NCBI GenBank assembly: GCA_963931925.1
Contig: OZ007570.1
Coordinates: forward strand, 28,151,974 to 28,215,973
Source of the DNA: Onchidella celtica
Lineage: Eukaryota > Mollusca > Gastropoda > Systellommatophora > Onchidiidae
Reading direction: 5' to 3'
Length of the DNA stretch: 64,000 nt
The position numbers were made by a program, and so were the translations under genes. Below the pieces are notes generated by a model that saw nothing but the letters and a program-made list of their open reading frames with translations, had not been told where the DNA came from and made no database searches. Each line of letters begins with the position of its first letter. Within the stretch, counting starts at the first letter, position 1. Shown in pieces: positions 20,680 to 34,020 of the stretch.

Positions 20680-23094
20680 ACATTTATATAGCGCTTCATC
20701 CCATTAATAACCAGGCTCTACGCGCTATACAACATTTATATCATATAAATCACACATACAAGTCACACCCATACTCAGGAAAAAACAAAAAATGGACATT
20801 CAGAGTGTTAAAAGATGACTCTTCAGCTGATGTTTATAAGTCATAAGATTTGATAATAATAATAAACTCGTGTGAGCATGAGACCGATTGCGATTCAACC
20901 CAACAACAAAATAGAGCTCGCCGCCACGTACATTTTGTACATATATTATTTGTTTTATCATTCGTTTTTTTCACAATGAAATAGTGAAACAGTACGTTTT
21001 TATTTCGTAATTTCCAATCATTTAACTTGACTTTTTATGCTATTGCCCGAACCCAGTCTGAAAAAGAACTGTTTCTCTGATTGAAATAGATAAACAAATT
21101 TTTAAAAAATATTTTAAAAAAATAATAAAATAAATAAATAAATAAATAGCAGAGTCGCCTATTCCTCGACATTCAAAGTTAGCAATTGCACCAAATTCAT
21201 GACAACAACAACAACAACAACAAAAATCTCATTATCCTTAGAACGAAACGCCTCTTGTTTTCATGTTCATTTTCCGCCAAACCATAAACAGAAATAGCCC
21301 GTCTCTAATAGATTACGTCTAAAGTTTGCAATAGATTCCTCATTGTCATTAAAAATTGACTGCTCTTCTCGGTCATCGATTACCCAGAAAACAAACAAAT
21401 AAACTGCAACATATTAAAATGAACTCTGGGGCGAGCGAATACAACTGAGACAACCTGTATAAGAGAGACTAAACCGAATAATAATAATAAATGAATAGGA
21501 CGACGATGACGATGATGATGATGATTTTGACGACAATTTTGAAGATGATTGTGATTTAATATTAACAGTAATAAAGTTCTAATTTACCATTGTTATCAAT
21601 TGATTTAATGATATTTAGTTGTCAGTTTGATTTGGGAGAAATGAGGGGGTATTTCACTAAATCTCTTGTTCTCCCCTCCGTCTCGCCAGTTTCCTGTGCA
21701 CATTCATAAGATCTCAGTCACTCTGATCTATTAGAATAATTCAGGATTATATTTCTTCAAGTAAGCAAATTTTTTCCCAGATGGCTCAATTTTTCCCCTT
21801 TATTTCTGTAAACATGCGTACCTCACATTGCATATTATGAGATTTTGTTATTTCAAGGGCCGCTCAAAGTTGTCAATTTACCCAAGGCCGATCTCTTCAG
21901 TTATTGTTGATCTTTCTTGGAAACAAAAGTTTGAACTCATAATTGCCCAGAATTCCTACATTTAAACTGATCACAATGACATGTGAAAATAATTATTTCC
22001 TGTCTAAACCACCACGTCTGCAGCTTGTTTCGCTAAGAACACAAGGTTACGGATAATACGTAAGATAAAATATTGTTATTAAAGTAACATAAACTGGTGC
22101 TTTTTACCCAGAATTTCTGTAATTTATTTCGTAATTTATTACATAATTATTATTTAAGGGGTAATAAATTTGTGTAATTATTATTACCATTATTATTATT
22201 GTCCATATCATTTTGTTGTTGTTATTCCTATTATTACGTTGTCGTATTATCCTCAATGTTATCATTCATTTGGTACAGTCGAATTAATAACATTTTCTTA
22301 AAAATAAAATTAAAATGTTTAAAGCTCAGTGTGTATTCCTGTCTACTCCTCTGGAAACCTCGTGCGGTGCCTTCACAGGACTAGGACGCTAATTTGAAAG
22401 TGGGTAGGCATTTACGAGAGCTTATTATAAACAAATAAATAAATAAATAAATAATCAGTACACATGCATGGAAAAGATACAAAATACAGAGAAAAAAAAC
22501 ATATGCAATTGTATCGCCTTCTTCAACTATTACTCTAGAAACAAATGCGCGTTTTATCAATAAGTTCCTTTGTGGGACACATCAATAAATATAAGGACAT
22601 GGCAAACACACGAGACAGGGATCTAGGGTAGGAATTTGCTGCTAAAAAAAAAAAAAAAATTAAAATAGAGATTACTTTGATTTTCACCTCTATGCCGAAT
22701 CTGTCGACCCAAATACAATCTGTGGGAGCAGACAAACTTTCACACAGTTTGTAAGAGTAATAACACCGGGTAATAATATTACAAATGTGTTACGGCCGTA
22801 CGTGCATTAACCCCATCCGTCTCTGGTTTTTTAGGAAATTACTAGATGAGCGAGTCTTTGCAGTGGTTCAGATTTATTTTCTATAATTAGCTATAATCTT
22901 TATCTGTTAGAACTAAATCAATTACATACAATATTTATCCGGTACCTTTCAGATTTGATTGTTTCCTTAGTGACAATGTTGATTTGTCATGTGCGAGATC
23001 TGACTTTAGTAAACTCGTCCCTTGGCAAACTGGTTAACTTTACTCAGTTTTTCAGTTGTAATTTGTCAGTTAATATTATGAGCTGTGGTTAGTT
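19601..23094. other. Desert: simple repeats, no gene
   Basis: It holds a GA/GACA-rich run with a G tract (about 19860-19932), an L2 tail at 20640-20730, AAAT/AAAAT runs near 21106-21148 and 22430-22454, CAA runs near 20331-20348 and 21201-21222, and an A run near 22644-22658. No splice-flanked coding sequence was seen. Confidence 0.4.
20640..20730 (-). mobile_element. L2-type LINE 3' end
   Basis: On the minus strand it reads GTATAGCGCGTAGAGCCTGG, later AAGCGCTATATAAATGTG, then a long ATT run (20642-20682). This is the same 3' terminus as the LINE at 4286-5079 and the elements at 39065 and 44821. Only the tail and part of the 3' UTR are recognisable. Confidence 0.65.
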
Positions 23095-23481
23095 TACTTA
23101 GTTCGTTCGTTAGTTAGTTAATTAGTTAGTTCGTTCGTTAGTTAGTTAGTTAGTTAATTAGTTAGTTAGTTAATTAGTTAGTTAGTTAAGTAGTTACTTG
23201 GTTAGTCAGTCAGCCAGTCAGTTAATTAGTTAGTTAGTTCGTTCGTTAGTTAAACGGCTGGTTAGTCCATCAGTCAGTCAGTCAGTTAGTTAGTTAATTA
23301 GTTAGTTAGTTATTTAAATGCCTAGTTAGTCAATCAGTTAATTAGTTAGTTAGTTATTTAAATGCCTAGTTAGTCAATCAGTTAATTAGTTAGTTAGTTA
23401 TTTAATGCCTAGTTAGTCAATCAGTTAGTTAGTTAGTTAGTTATTTAAATGCCTAATCAGTTAGTTAGTTAGTTAGTTAGT
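23095..23481. repeat. GTTA tetranucleotide array with higher-order repeat
   Basis: Mostly GTTA repeats with interspersed ATTA and TCAG variants. From about 23300 a larger unit of about 43 bp (TTATTTAAATGCCTAGTTAG, TCAATCAGTTAA, then TTAG repeats) recurs about four times, so the array has expanded at two scales. No gene was found in it. Confidence 0.9.
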
Positions 23482-24829
23482 ACTTTCATTCTTTCGCCCC
23501 TTAGGTACTTTTTGGGTAGTTAACTAACCCGTTAATGAGTGAGAGAGTGAGTAAAGGGAAAGTTTTCCAAGAAATCTACTCACAGCAAACGCATTGTATC
23601 CTGACTCAGTAGATCAACTAGTGTATCAAAAGGGAAAATTAATAAAATAGACAAGTCATTGCTCATTACAGAAACTACTGTATTTTGTGATTTACACTGT
23701 TCTTTTTACCGCTTCCACAATTCCAACAGACTATTCGTCAGGTCTGTGCAAACGAGACCAACTCTCTTGAGTTTTGTAATATCAGTTCTATTTTTCCCCG
23801 GTACGGTAATAACTTTTTTTTCAAACTCTGTAATATATATTTTCACACTAGCTTTTTTAAAAATTTTATTTTATTTAACTTTTCATCACGACCGTAATTG
23901 TTTCAAGTTTCCTTATGTTGAAACGGATCTAACTTAAGCTGGAGAACAAAAAAAAGAAATAATATGTTTAAACGCACTCAATGTCGTGTGGTTGTGAAAG
24001 ACTCTTACACGAGAGAACTATTTCGGCCAGTTTTTCATCATTAACTATCCCGAATTATGAATATTCTATCTGGTGCGTAGGTTGATTGTACATCCTAATG
24101 CTACAAGAACTTTGACAAGTAAGAGAAAGAACAAATACGATTCTGGAGTACTGCGTGGGATAGCAGACCACATTGCAAAGTTGCACAGAAAGTCTTTAAC
24201 CCAAAGTTGACAAAAAATTATATGATTGTTGTTATCATCGTCTACTCTGCAATGATAGTCTTTATGATTATATTATCACATATTATTATTATTATCATTA
24301 TTTGATGGTGTTATTTAAATCTCCGGTCTTCGAGAATGTTCAAGACCAGTTTGAACAGTTGAAGTCGAAGAAAATCCTTAAAACAACAACAGATTAATGA
24401 AAATAAAATAAGGATAAAGAAAGAAAAAAAAAAACGTAATGATCTCGAGGTGCAATGGGTAAAAATATTGAAATAATTATTGCATGGCTTTATTTTCTGA
24501 ATTATCAAATATTTAGAATTCAAAATTGTCCGTCCGGTGTACAACTTCAGTAAGATAGATTAATCTCACTTGCGGTATAGATTAAATGAAGGCCGCTTTT
24601 ACTAGCTTTAGGAGTAAATCACTCAATTACTAGGCCTACGAACAAACCACAATTTGCGAAAGTATTTCTAATTATTTATGTTTATAAAATGTCTGTAATT
24701 CAACATGTTTGTAAACAAACCAATGCACATTTATATTTCACACAAAATTACTAACAAAGTCAACGAGATTCTATATCTCTGAAATAATGATACTTAGCTG
24801 CGTACTAATATGAAGCTCCCAGATCACAG
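23482..24829. other. Desert, no feature
   Basis: AT-rich DNA with short open frames only; a TTA/ATT-rich patch lies near 24277-24301. Nothing was recognised. Confidence 0.4.
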
Positions 24830-25180
24830 TGCCCGATCTCTGTGCTGCTCAGATTCTTGTTAGAATCTGTTTGTGTGAGAATTTGCTCGGTAAACAGTAT
24901 ATTTAGTGTCTAAGATTCCTGCCATCTCCTCAAATAAACGATGCTCCAGGGACCATGCTGGCATCCGCTGGAATCGTCCAATCAGAGGCCAGAACGGGTC
25001 CCCGTGGAGTGATCATCGATTAACTAGGAGTGAGGGACATCGTTTCATCGATCTCGGTGTCTGGGCCTTCAGGCCTTGCCGTTGACACCAACTAACATCT
25101 CATTAGCGACTAGTCAAGTCTATTTTTAGTGGATAAGCTCGGGTAAGACGGTGACCCTGTCTGGGTGTGAATGATATAAG
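24830..25180. promoter_or_regulatory. Candidate regulatory island with MEF2-type site
   Basis: A repeat-poor block noticeably GC-richer than its surroundings. It contains a perfect MEF2-type site CTATTTTTAG (25120-25129), CCAATCAGAGG near 24979, ATCGATTAACTA near 25015 and CATTAGCGACTAG near 25100. It has no open frame of note. The mix of homeodomain-like and other factor sites in a desert beside bsx suggests an enhancer; this is inference without conservation data. Confidence 0.3.
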
Positions 25181-28019
25181 TGTCACAACGCATCAGCTGT
25201 TTACGCTTGTGCTGCTTTCAGTTTCGTTTGTTTGTTTGATGTTTCGTTTTTTTCTTTACCTTTTGTCTATGCAACTTTCCATCCTCTGATGTATTTCCAT
25301 TCAACCCCGGAAAAAATACTGCCGACATTGTTAATCTGACTTGTGCAGAGACGAGATGTTTTGTTTGTATAATTATTAATATTTTTCGGGTCGTTGTTTT
25401 GCAATTACTGTTTCGCTACATTCATCTGTACTTCTCACCCTGACTCCATATAAAAGATGAAAGTCATGAATTGTGTACACGGCGTAATACCGCCCTCCTC
25501 CCTAGAAGAAAGTTGGCTATCCTGATCGAATGGTATGAATAGGCCATTGTGCCCAGCACAAAGCTCTTCTTGTAGATCTGGGAAGATTTGCAGTAAAGAA
25601 TAACTGAGTACATTGTTTATGACAGATTGCTAAGTGTTTGTGTGTCTTTTTTGTCGGTTTACATCCTTGTGCATTATAATGTTGAGTCGTGTGAGCCAGT
25701 TGAATAACTGTAATATTGTATATTTTGTAAACTCGGCAGTTTTTTCCTGGCTTCGACTTCACACAAGACACAAGTTACCATGGGGACAGACAGATTAAAC
25801 AACATCTCACACCTTCTTCTCGCGTCAAGGGCCTAATTTCAGACGCAAACGTGTTTTTCAGTGTTATTCCCTACCGAAGTGTCAATCAACATCAATTGTG
25901 AATACTCCACATCTCACATGTAGGCCTAAGTCTTGAACTTTTTTCTGTCTAATGTGAACCAAATAACTCTTGTTCAGTTTTTGACATAAAGTTAGTTTGT
26001 GGGTAGAATCGAGATAACTCACTCTGGAACATTCTTTATTTAGACTGCGTCAAGCCCTGGAATAATGATAACTTGCCTTTTTTTTTTTTTTTACGAAGAA
26101 AACTATGTCTAGGGATTACGGTCAAGCTTAGTAGTCGTGAAAACTAAACTGAGAGCTCCTCATAAAACGTAATAATATTACGGCAGTGCTTATTAAATCA
26201 GCCATTACCACCATCACTACTAGCCTACTACTACAGCTACAGCTAAATAACACCAGCCCTGATGGTGGAATGTCACAACTTCCACAGTCACATCTGTTTA
26301 TGAATCCCTTTTCTGTTTTCTAAGGCACCCCAGAATGCGAAATGCATTTCCAGAGCATCCGTTTATAAAATATTTTGATGACGCAAATCGAGGTTTCAGA
26401 TATATTTTGACGAGGATAAAACTAGATATGAATAATTACATAGGGGTGGAACGACGAAAAAGTAATCGTAGAGTGTCACATTTCGAAATTCTACACTCGC
26501 CTGAATGCCAAATACTGCACTGTCGCCATCCATACATGGCATGCTAGACCCCCCATACAGCTGCAATAATATATCAGTCTAAATTCAGAGGTAGCAAAAT
26601 CTCTGTCCCAGCAGATACCAAATCACAACTTGGATTATTTTCAGCCATTATACACATTGTGGTCAAACTGAAACTATCTTGTTGCTCAGTGTGCAACTAG
26701 AGATAGCTATTACAGTCAATTAGCCAATATGCCCTCGGGACAGGAGGAAAAAAGGGGTGGGAACGCGGGGGGGGGGGTGCGACGATTAAGTCTGGTAGGA
26801 AATGAGGAATGTATTACCCAGATTTTTTTTCTTTTGTGGCAGGATACAGGAGAGAGTGCAATTTTGATATAACAATACTGAAATAAATTTTCAAAATATA
26901 TCAACCAGATTTCAAGATACTTCACTTCTTTCTCAGAACAACATAACAACAACGTTGGCAACTTCATTAATCTAAAAAAAAGAAACCGCTGTAGTCAGTT
27001 GTTATATTTACAATGGGCCGGCTGGTGACAACAAGCCGCTAATCTTGCTAAACCATAAATTTTAATACATAATCATTACTGGCGGAGTATCTACATCTGT
27101 TTTCACTGTCGAGTGTCAAGGGTTAGAGGTTAAGTTGATGGGACCTGTGTCTGGGCTTTGGTGTGGGATGTGAACCCAGGTGATAAGAGGGAACTCGCCG
27201 AGTGCGGCGGTGCCAGACTGAAACAAACAAATCTGCCGAACTAGTTCAGGCGCATCAAGCTGTCTTAAGTCTGTTGGCCGACACGGAAACTTCTGGCATA
27301 CGTCAAAACAGAAGCAAACTGGACTTGGCTCAGTGTGTCAGCAGCCTAAGGGTTAGGAATAATGATAGTAATAATAATAATGATAAAAAGGACAATAATA
27401 ATAATGGTACTAATAAAAATAATGCAACAGGAAGGTCTATTTTCACCTCATAATAGTGGTATCAAATTACTGTCACGAATTTATGTCATGCAAATGGTGA
27501 AATACCGACCATCATGCAATGCTCGACAGCCAGCGTGGACAGAAGTAACAGAAAAAATCGGTTTTTATAAGACGTCAAGTTAAATCAACCCATAGCGTAT
27601 TATTTAAATTCTATGACAGGAATCAAAAGGCATCCTTTTCATATCTGATAATTAACGGCATCGTCAAAGTTTGTCTTTGCATTATAATTATCGTTCGTCT
27701 ATATTCTTTTCATTCTTCTTCCTTTTAGTGTTAAAAGGTTGTTTTGTTGTTTTTTTTTTCTCTTTTTGGTTCATCAAAGATTCATTAGCTGCCTTAATTT
27801 CCACCAATTTGGAGCAGAATTAGCCAAAATCTGTTCTTTATTGATGAGATGAGAGAGAACAAAGTTGGTATTATTGTCATGCAGAGGTCTCACTTAACCC
27901 CTGTGTTTCTAATGCCCGTTCCACTTTGGGTTAAAGCTTCTCTGATGGGGGCGACAACCAGCAGCGGGCGTCTAAAATACTGAAGCAAATTGAATCAATC
28001 AACGCCCTGATTTGGAATT
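25181..28019. other. Desert, no gene
   Basis: A T run lies near 26078-26092, a G run near 26768-26777 and an AAT-rich patch near 27358-27425. Around 27120-27340 the DNA is GC-richer but shows no exon structure. Open frames here are short and unremarkable. Confidence 0.4.
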
Positions 28020-28140
28020 CTCCACCCGGTGGCGCCACCTACAGATTTCTTAAAGCGAGGCCTCATTACACCAATCGAAGTCACAAAATGCGGTCACGTG
28101 GGACACGGAAGCCCGAGCTAAATAAAGATGGCGTTCCCAG
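28020..28140 (+). promoter_or_regulatory. Palindromic CTCF-like site plus promoter-type motif cluster
   Basis: GGTGGCGCCACC (28028-28039) is a perfect palindrome whose minus strand reads TAGGTGGCGCC, the insect CTCF core. Within the next 85 bases on the plus strand are a CCAAT box (near 28070), the E-box CACGTG (28095-28100), an ETS-like CACGGAAGC (near 28104) and a YY1-like AAGATGGCG (near 28127). The YY1-like ATG opens a 19-codon frame starting MAFPAGMFFL. NF-Y, E-box, ETS and YY1 sites close together are typical of TATA-less promoters, with YY1 usually just downstream of the start. No downstream gene was found, so a non-coding transcript or boundary element is possible. Confidence 0.35.
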
Positions 28141-30980
28141 CGGGGATGTTCTTCCTTGATAAGGATACTTTGGTCGACAGTGATTAAAACACAGGACTGC
28201 GAAAGAAACCAACAACAGGGTGCGGGGAGTGGGGTGGAGAGACAAACTTCTAATGGGGGGGGGGGGGGAGGGGGATTAATGATAATGTTGTATAGTACTG
28301 AAATATTAAATGTTAAACGGCCATTGAGTATTTCTACCAGATATTTCACAAAAGAATATTGAATTCCCGGGGAAAAAAAGCAACAAAAAAGAATGTCTTG
28401 TAATGTTAAACGCATATCTAATACAGAGGAACTTTCATCTCTGGTCGTTAATGTGACAGTGTGAAAATATGACAGTTTTCAAGACCCGTGAGTGAATATA
28501 AGACAGGGAAGCAAACCCTTGCGCAAGCGGTTCAAATTCAAGTTACTGGTATATTCGACGTAACAGTGAAGAGAGTGCCAGACTGACACAGTAAACAACA
28601 GACAAAGTAAATTTAGTGTGACCAGCATGGAGAAATAGCGGTAAATCAATAACAGGAGTTGAAAGAAAAGTATAACACAGTTCGAGCAATAAAATATTTT
28701 TACAATTTCTGAGGTGAAATCTCGAACGTGAAACTTTGTTAAAAAAAACAAAAACGACACAATTTGAGAAATGTAGCATCTGACACAATTAATTTTGATG
28801 AATAAGAATCTCTGAAATAATTTGGTAAATAAAAAATGTCTAATTTAACAAATAAAATATACGGCATACTGCAAGAGACAAAATTTCAGAATTTTTATAT
28901 TAATTAATCATAAAATTTCTGACATGATAGAGAAATAAAATCTTCGAGGTATTCTGAGAGAAAAACAGAGAAATAAAAGAATATATCACAGTCATGTTTT
29001 GGAAGGGAGGAAAAAAATCTTGATATATTACACAGACAGAATGAAAACAGTCTGAGTTACATAAAAAAAAAAAAAAAGAACAAACTAGGACATCTCTTGG
29101 GAAAAAGTATCTTCCCGATTTCCATTGTATTATGTCGCTGAAAATAGAAATGGGGATTCTAGCATAGCACAGTCATGTGACCAACGTACAACAACACCAA
29201 AAGTGACATAGAACAGCGCAGTCGGCCAAGACCACGACAGCTACAATAACAACAACAAAAACTAAGTACATGTATTGAAGCGTAAAAGGGATACGGATTT
29301 TTGTCGTCACCGCGCCTCCCTATCTGGGTGCTCGGTGAGGAGCTTTCAGTACTCAGCCCAGTCATGCAAAATGCAGTGAGGATCTTAAGTCCACTGACAG
29401 ATTGGCTCTCTCACTCACCATCTCTCCTCATCTTTAATTGATAGCAAGGCTGAAGTGGACGAGGTCAAAATGTTTCTCCCCTTCCTAGCTCACTTCTTTT
29501 TTTTTCACCACATAATTTCAGCATGACATGGCATCGCCTACACGCAACTAACGAGAACAGCATTGTGTTCACTTTATAATTTGACTTCGAACGCCCGTGA
29601 GCATTTCCTCTGTAGAGAGAGTCTTCTAAGTGCCTATGCCAACATAACATCATTTGAATGCGCATTGCGAACGTTTCTTTCGTTTCTAACGATATCATAA
29701 CCCATCCAGTAGTTTACGTCTTGGAATCTGCCACATGGCAAGGATGCGAAAGTCACAAATAGGCCTATCTGTCGCTGAAGGAAACGATCTAAATGATACA
29801 GAAACGTCAGGATTATTGTAGTGTTTTTAAGAAAAGCACCCATTGTATTGAAATAGAATGATCGTTTTGTCCTTCCTTAAAATCTATAATTTCACTTTTC
29901 TCGAAAGCTATTCACCGTTTTACAGCTGGTACAGAACATGAAACGCAGGGCATTTATTCCGTAGTGTTTCGTAAAACTATTACACGATTTACCCACTAAC
30001 AAAACTTATTTAATGATTATTCAACTTGGTGTGAACGATTGCAATCATGTTTTCGGTTTAATAGGCAATGAATATCTTGAAACGTATAATTATCGATCAC
30101 TATTTAAAAAAAAAAAAATCATACTTCAAGGAACAAAAGTACGGAAATCACGTCTCAGTGGTCTATTTTGTGACAACTATTGGTGTAACCGAAATAGCAT
30201 TAGACGAGATAATAATTTTTTAAAAAGTAAGCTTTGCAGTTTGCAATATTGAAGCTGCTGTTTGATGGTGTTGAAAGAATGAAGTTTCAGACGCTGACTT
30301 TCTTATTTTCATGAATGCACAGACTGTCTGACAGCTACCATTGTACGGATAACTTCCTCTGTCCTCTCAACGGTTTGGCATCATTCCACAGGACAGATAT
30401 TTGTTATCAAACTTTAACCAGCAAATAAGAAAAAGAAAAGATAATGCGAACGAATTTGCCCTTCTAAAATGCTTGTATCTTCAGAATACGCTGTCAAATA
30501 TATTTATGTACATCTAATTGCATTACATTAAAACTCCATTAATCTGATCAAATTTCAGACCACAATGTTTTTTATAAGTTTTCCTTGACACATACATAGA
30601 CATACTTCACATTTGTGGCAATTAAATGTTAAAATGCGATATGGTTTACATTTTTAAAAAAAAAATTCAATTAAATGTGCAATTGTTTTTATATAGGGGA
30701 TTTTCTGTGATTTAATTACCGAGATGAATTGAGATGAATTTGTTTTACAATATTTTATTCCAGTTACGTTTAGCATTTTTGTTTCCCTCTAAACTTGCGT
30801 TCAGCCCAATATTGCCAGTTACATCACTTTCTTTTAAGTTTGTGATACCAGCTATGAAATGCCGCGCAGAGACATCAATGGATCTGAATAAAAAGCCCAA
30901 ATTGGCTTATTTTCTTCGACTTTAAAGGGCCAAAGAGGAAGACGACGGGAACAATGAAGAGGGCGATGCCGGAAATGGGT
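28141..30980. other. Desert, no gene
   Basis: A G run lies near 28255-28269, an A run near 29063-29077, and AT-rich sequence makes up the rest. Several 60-90 codon open frames exist on both strands with no domain, signal or splice support. Confidence 0.4.
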
Positions 30981-31760
30981 TTCTGGTTAAAATGATTTAA
31001 TAACCGCAAAGTTATGAGGGACAGGGCTCGCGTGACACCGGCCAACAACGCCACCACACGGGAAGCAGGGACGGCGACTCCAGGGAGGAAAATGGAAGAC
31101 TAAGGAGGATGAAAAGGGAGACAAATTGCGGCCATTACTTGCTTGATTTCTGGTAATTCCTGTAAATTCCGGATAATTTTGGTAATCACGAAGAGCCAGG
31201 CGTCCCCAAGGAGAGAGGGGGGAAGTCGGGATCCGCCCTCGGAGACAGAACACGTTATTATCTTATTTTCCCGCCAATACGACTATTTGTCTGCCGTTAG
31301 GGGGCGCACGCACTTCCGTTGAACATGGCTGCTTGGGGTTTTTCTCTCAGCGATTCTGAGTAGAAGTGCTAGCGTGATTGCGAGGTTTCTTCGAGAATCT
31401 TGTCTTCAAAATTTGGCCACGGATTTAAATAGGCCTTACATTAGAACCCCGGGAGCGGTGAAAAAGGCTGGCATAATAGCAATAATCACACCGTTAAAAC
31501 GCGCCCTCTCTCCTGCCCAATGGCGAATGATGGCGTTCTGACTGCATTAGCGCTTTCCTGCCTGTAAATGAAAGCCCGTGCATCGCATGCCCTATCAAGC
31601 AGCCTTTTAGGGGGTTATTTTAACCCGTCTCTCATCTCTCCTTCTATCGCTTTACTTAACTTAATAACATGTCAAAACGAGGCTTTTCCGCGACATAAGC
31701 AGTCAAATTGCCAGATAATTGAGAATTGGGTTAAAGCAAATTACAGTAAAAGTTCTCTTG
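30981..31760. promoter_or_regulatory. Repeat-poor candidate regulatory island with CTCF-like and ETS/YY1 sites
   Basis: About 780 bases free of simple repeats and GC-richer than the desert. The core is GCCGTTAGGGGGCGCA (31293-31308), matching the vertebrate CTCF consensus CCASYAGRKGGCR closely. It is followed at once by ACTTCCG (ETS) and AACATGGCTGC (YY1-like) at 31311-31333. Elsewhere there are AACCGCAAAG (RUNX-like, near 31000) and many ATTA-type sites. No coding exon was recognised. A boundary element or promoter is inferred from motifs only. Confidence 0.3.
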
Positions 31761-32436
31761 GAAACGTTCTGGTGGTGGGAAAAGCCACTGATTCCTCTGA
31801 CGCAATTTAAACTGAACTATTAAGCGCTATCTTCCTAAATGGGAGGCCGTTTGGAGTGAAAGATTATACGCCTCTTTAATCCACAGATATGATGACGAAG
31901 ATAATAACACTATCACATCACTGAAGAGGGAAAGTGGTCAAACGCCTTTTGAATTCACAGCTCGTCTCGTCTCTGGATCACGCTGGAATAGAAATATCTT
32001 GGGTTCAAAGAAAACTGCAGGGGCGTGTCCGACGAGACCAATGTGAAGGACCCGGCGCCTGTGGGCGTGGATAGGAAAACACTTTCTTGTCATTCTAAAA
32101 TGCAGAATTTGATTAAGACTGTCAGTTTTTAAATACATAAGATGGACTTCGTGAAAACATGGATTTTCATGCAAACCGCGCATTTTTTTTCCGAGATAAG
32201 TTGTACAAGTAAGCACAATAAGTAAAGAGTTTGTAAATGGTTGTGTGTTCGTGTTTGTTAGGTGTGTAAATTGTTCTACTGATTTGTTTGTTGTTTGCAT
32301 CTTGCATTTTAAAGATTGTCTCGGTTGTTTGTTATATTGCATGTTAATTGTTAGGGGAGTGAGGAAAATATCTCTGAGTTTGAAATTACAATTTCATTCT
32401 TTCTTTTCTTTCTTTCCCTCTTTCTTTCTTTCTTTT

Positions 32437-32502
<66 letters not shown>

Positions 32503-33613
32503 GCTTTTCTTTCTTTTTTTTTTTTCCTTTCCTATTTTCATCTTTCCCTCATTCATGATTCATTTCTTTCCTTTATTTTTTTCTTTCAATTTTATGTAGA
32601 GTATGTTATGCGAAAATTTCATAAACAAATCGCTTCATTTTCACTGACTGATGAACCCGAACAGTTGCGCATTATACATGTAGAAAAGAACAGAATTAAC
32701 ACGAACTAAAGACTACTTGCGTAAAAAAAAAAAAAACTTAAAGGAACAAAGACCATTTAAAAAATGTATACGAATTTAAACACCCAATTATGATCAGGAG
32801 ACCATCTAAATAGCTTAAATAAACAGGTATTTAAATTCTCTATAAGAACAGAAAAACATTTGTGACCCCCCCCCTCCCCCCTTCCCTCCCCCGAGAATAT
32901 AATTTGACTGATTTCGACATGCAACATCGATGTCCACAGTGGCAAGGTCTGGGTTATGCATGGTGATGCCCTGGGCTAAATGGAAGCCTGAGAATAAAAT
33001 AAACGTTGTTGGCAAGAATACCACTAACACGCGTAACAAACTACGCCACTGCCCTTAAACAATAGGTTTATTTATTTATTCATTTATTTATTTATTTGTT
33101 ATTAACTTAGGACGATCGTCTACGCTCAAACTAGAAACACACACACAGGGAAACTACATGTAGGCCTATAAATACACACGTAGCCTACACAGTGTCGACC
33201 ATTCTCACTGTTGTTATGTGTTTGGGTGTGGGGGCGAATGAATTTTTCCTCAGTGAACTAAGACTGTTAGATAATTCACCTGGTAAAGAAATTATTTGTT
33301 TGTCGTTTTCTTTCTACTGTCCCATATTAAATTGTGTTGGACTGTTTTCTTTTGTGGATAAAGAAATTATACAATATCAATTTCTGTAGCAATAATTTAT
33401 TTCTATATATCTTTAGCTGCCAATCACTCGCTAAGTCTATAGGACTCCTGAAAAGAATGTAATGCTTCAGTTAGTTGTGTTTCACCGGGAAGAGCAAGAG
33501 GAGGTGTGATTTTTTCTTTCCTGTTTCCTGTTCCAATAGCTAATGTGAAGTTTGTTTAAAAAGGAGAGTCGCAAAAATGAATTCATTGGGCCTTAATGAA
33601 TAAATGAATGAAT
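31761..33613. other. Desert with TTTC microsatellite
   Basis: Includes the TTTC run described separately, an A run near 32722-32735, C runs near 32867-32887 and a TTTA run near 33069-33100. The 154-codon plus-strand frame here is largely the TTTC run translated. No gene was seen. Confidence 0.4.
32394..32512 (+). repeat. TTTC tetranucleotide microsatellite
   Basis: About 120 bases of nearly pure TTTC repeats with a few CCTC interruptions at the left end. Pyrimidine-only on the plus strand. Confidence 0.9.
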
Positions 33614-33937
33614 CTTATATAATAAACAAACAAAAAAACTCTCGGGATTTTTGATAAGACCTAGCGCCGCTCAGATAACTCACATATGAGTGAAATTTTA
33701 CATTTGCTTTCCTTTCCTGAGCAGGGCATTAATGCGCATAGGGGTTGCGGTAAGACTTTTGTCTAAAGCCAAACAAACAAGCAACAAAAAACACAAAATA
33801 AACCTAAAAGAACAGGCAAGGTGCAGCTGGTCCATTATAATCACCCTGAACTGAAACTAATAAACACATTTATCCCGGGCAGGGTCGGGCATCTGGGCTA
33901 TTAAATAAATAAATAAGTAAATAAATAAATAAACACA

Positions 33938-34020
<83 letters not shown>

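Noticed and set aside
32245-32709. 154-codon plus-strand frame
   Set aside because: More than half of it is the TTTC microsatellite.
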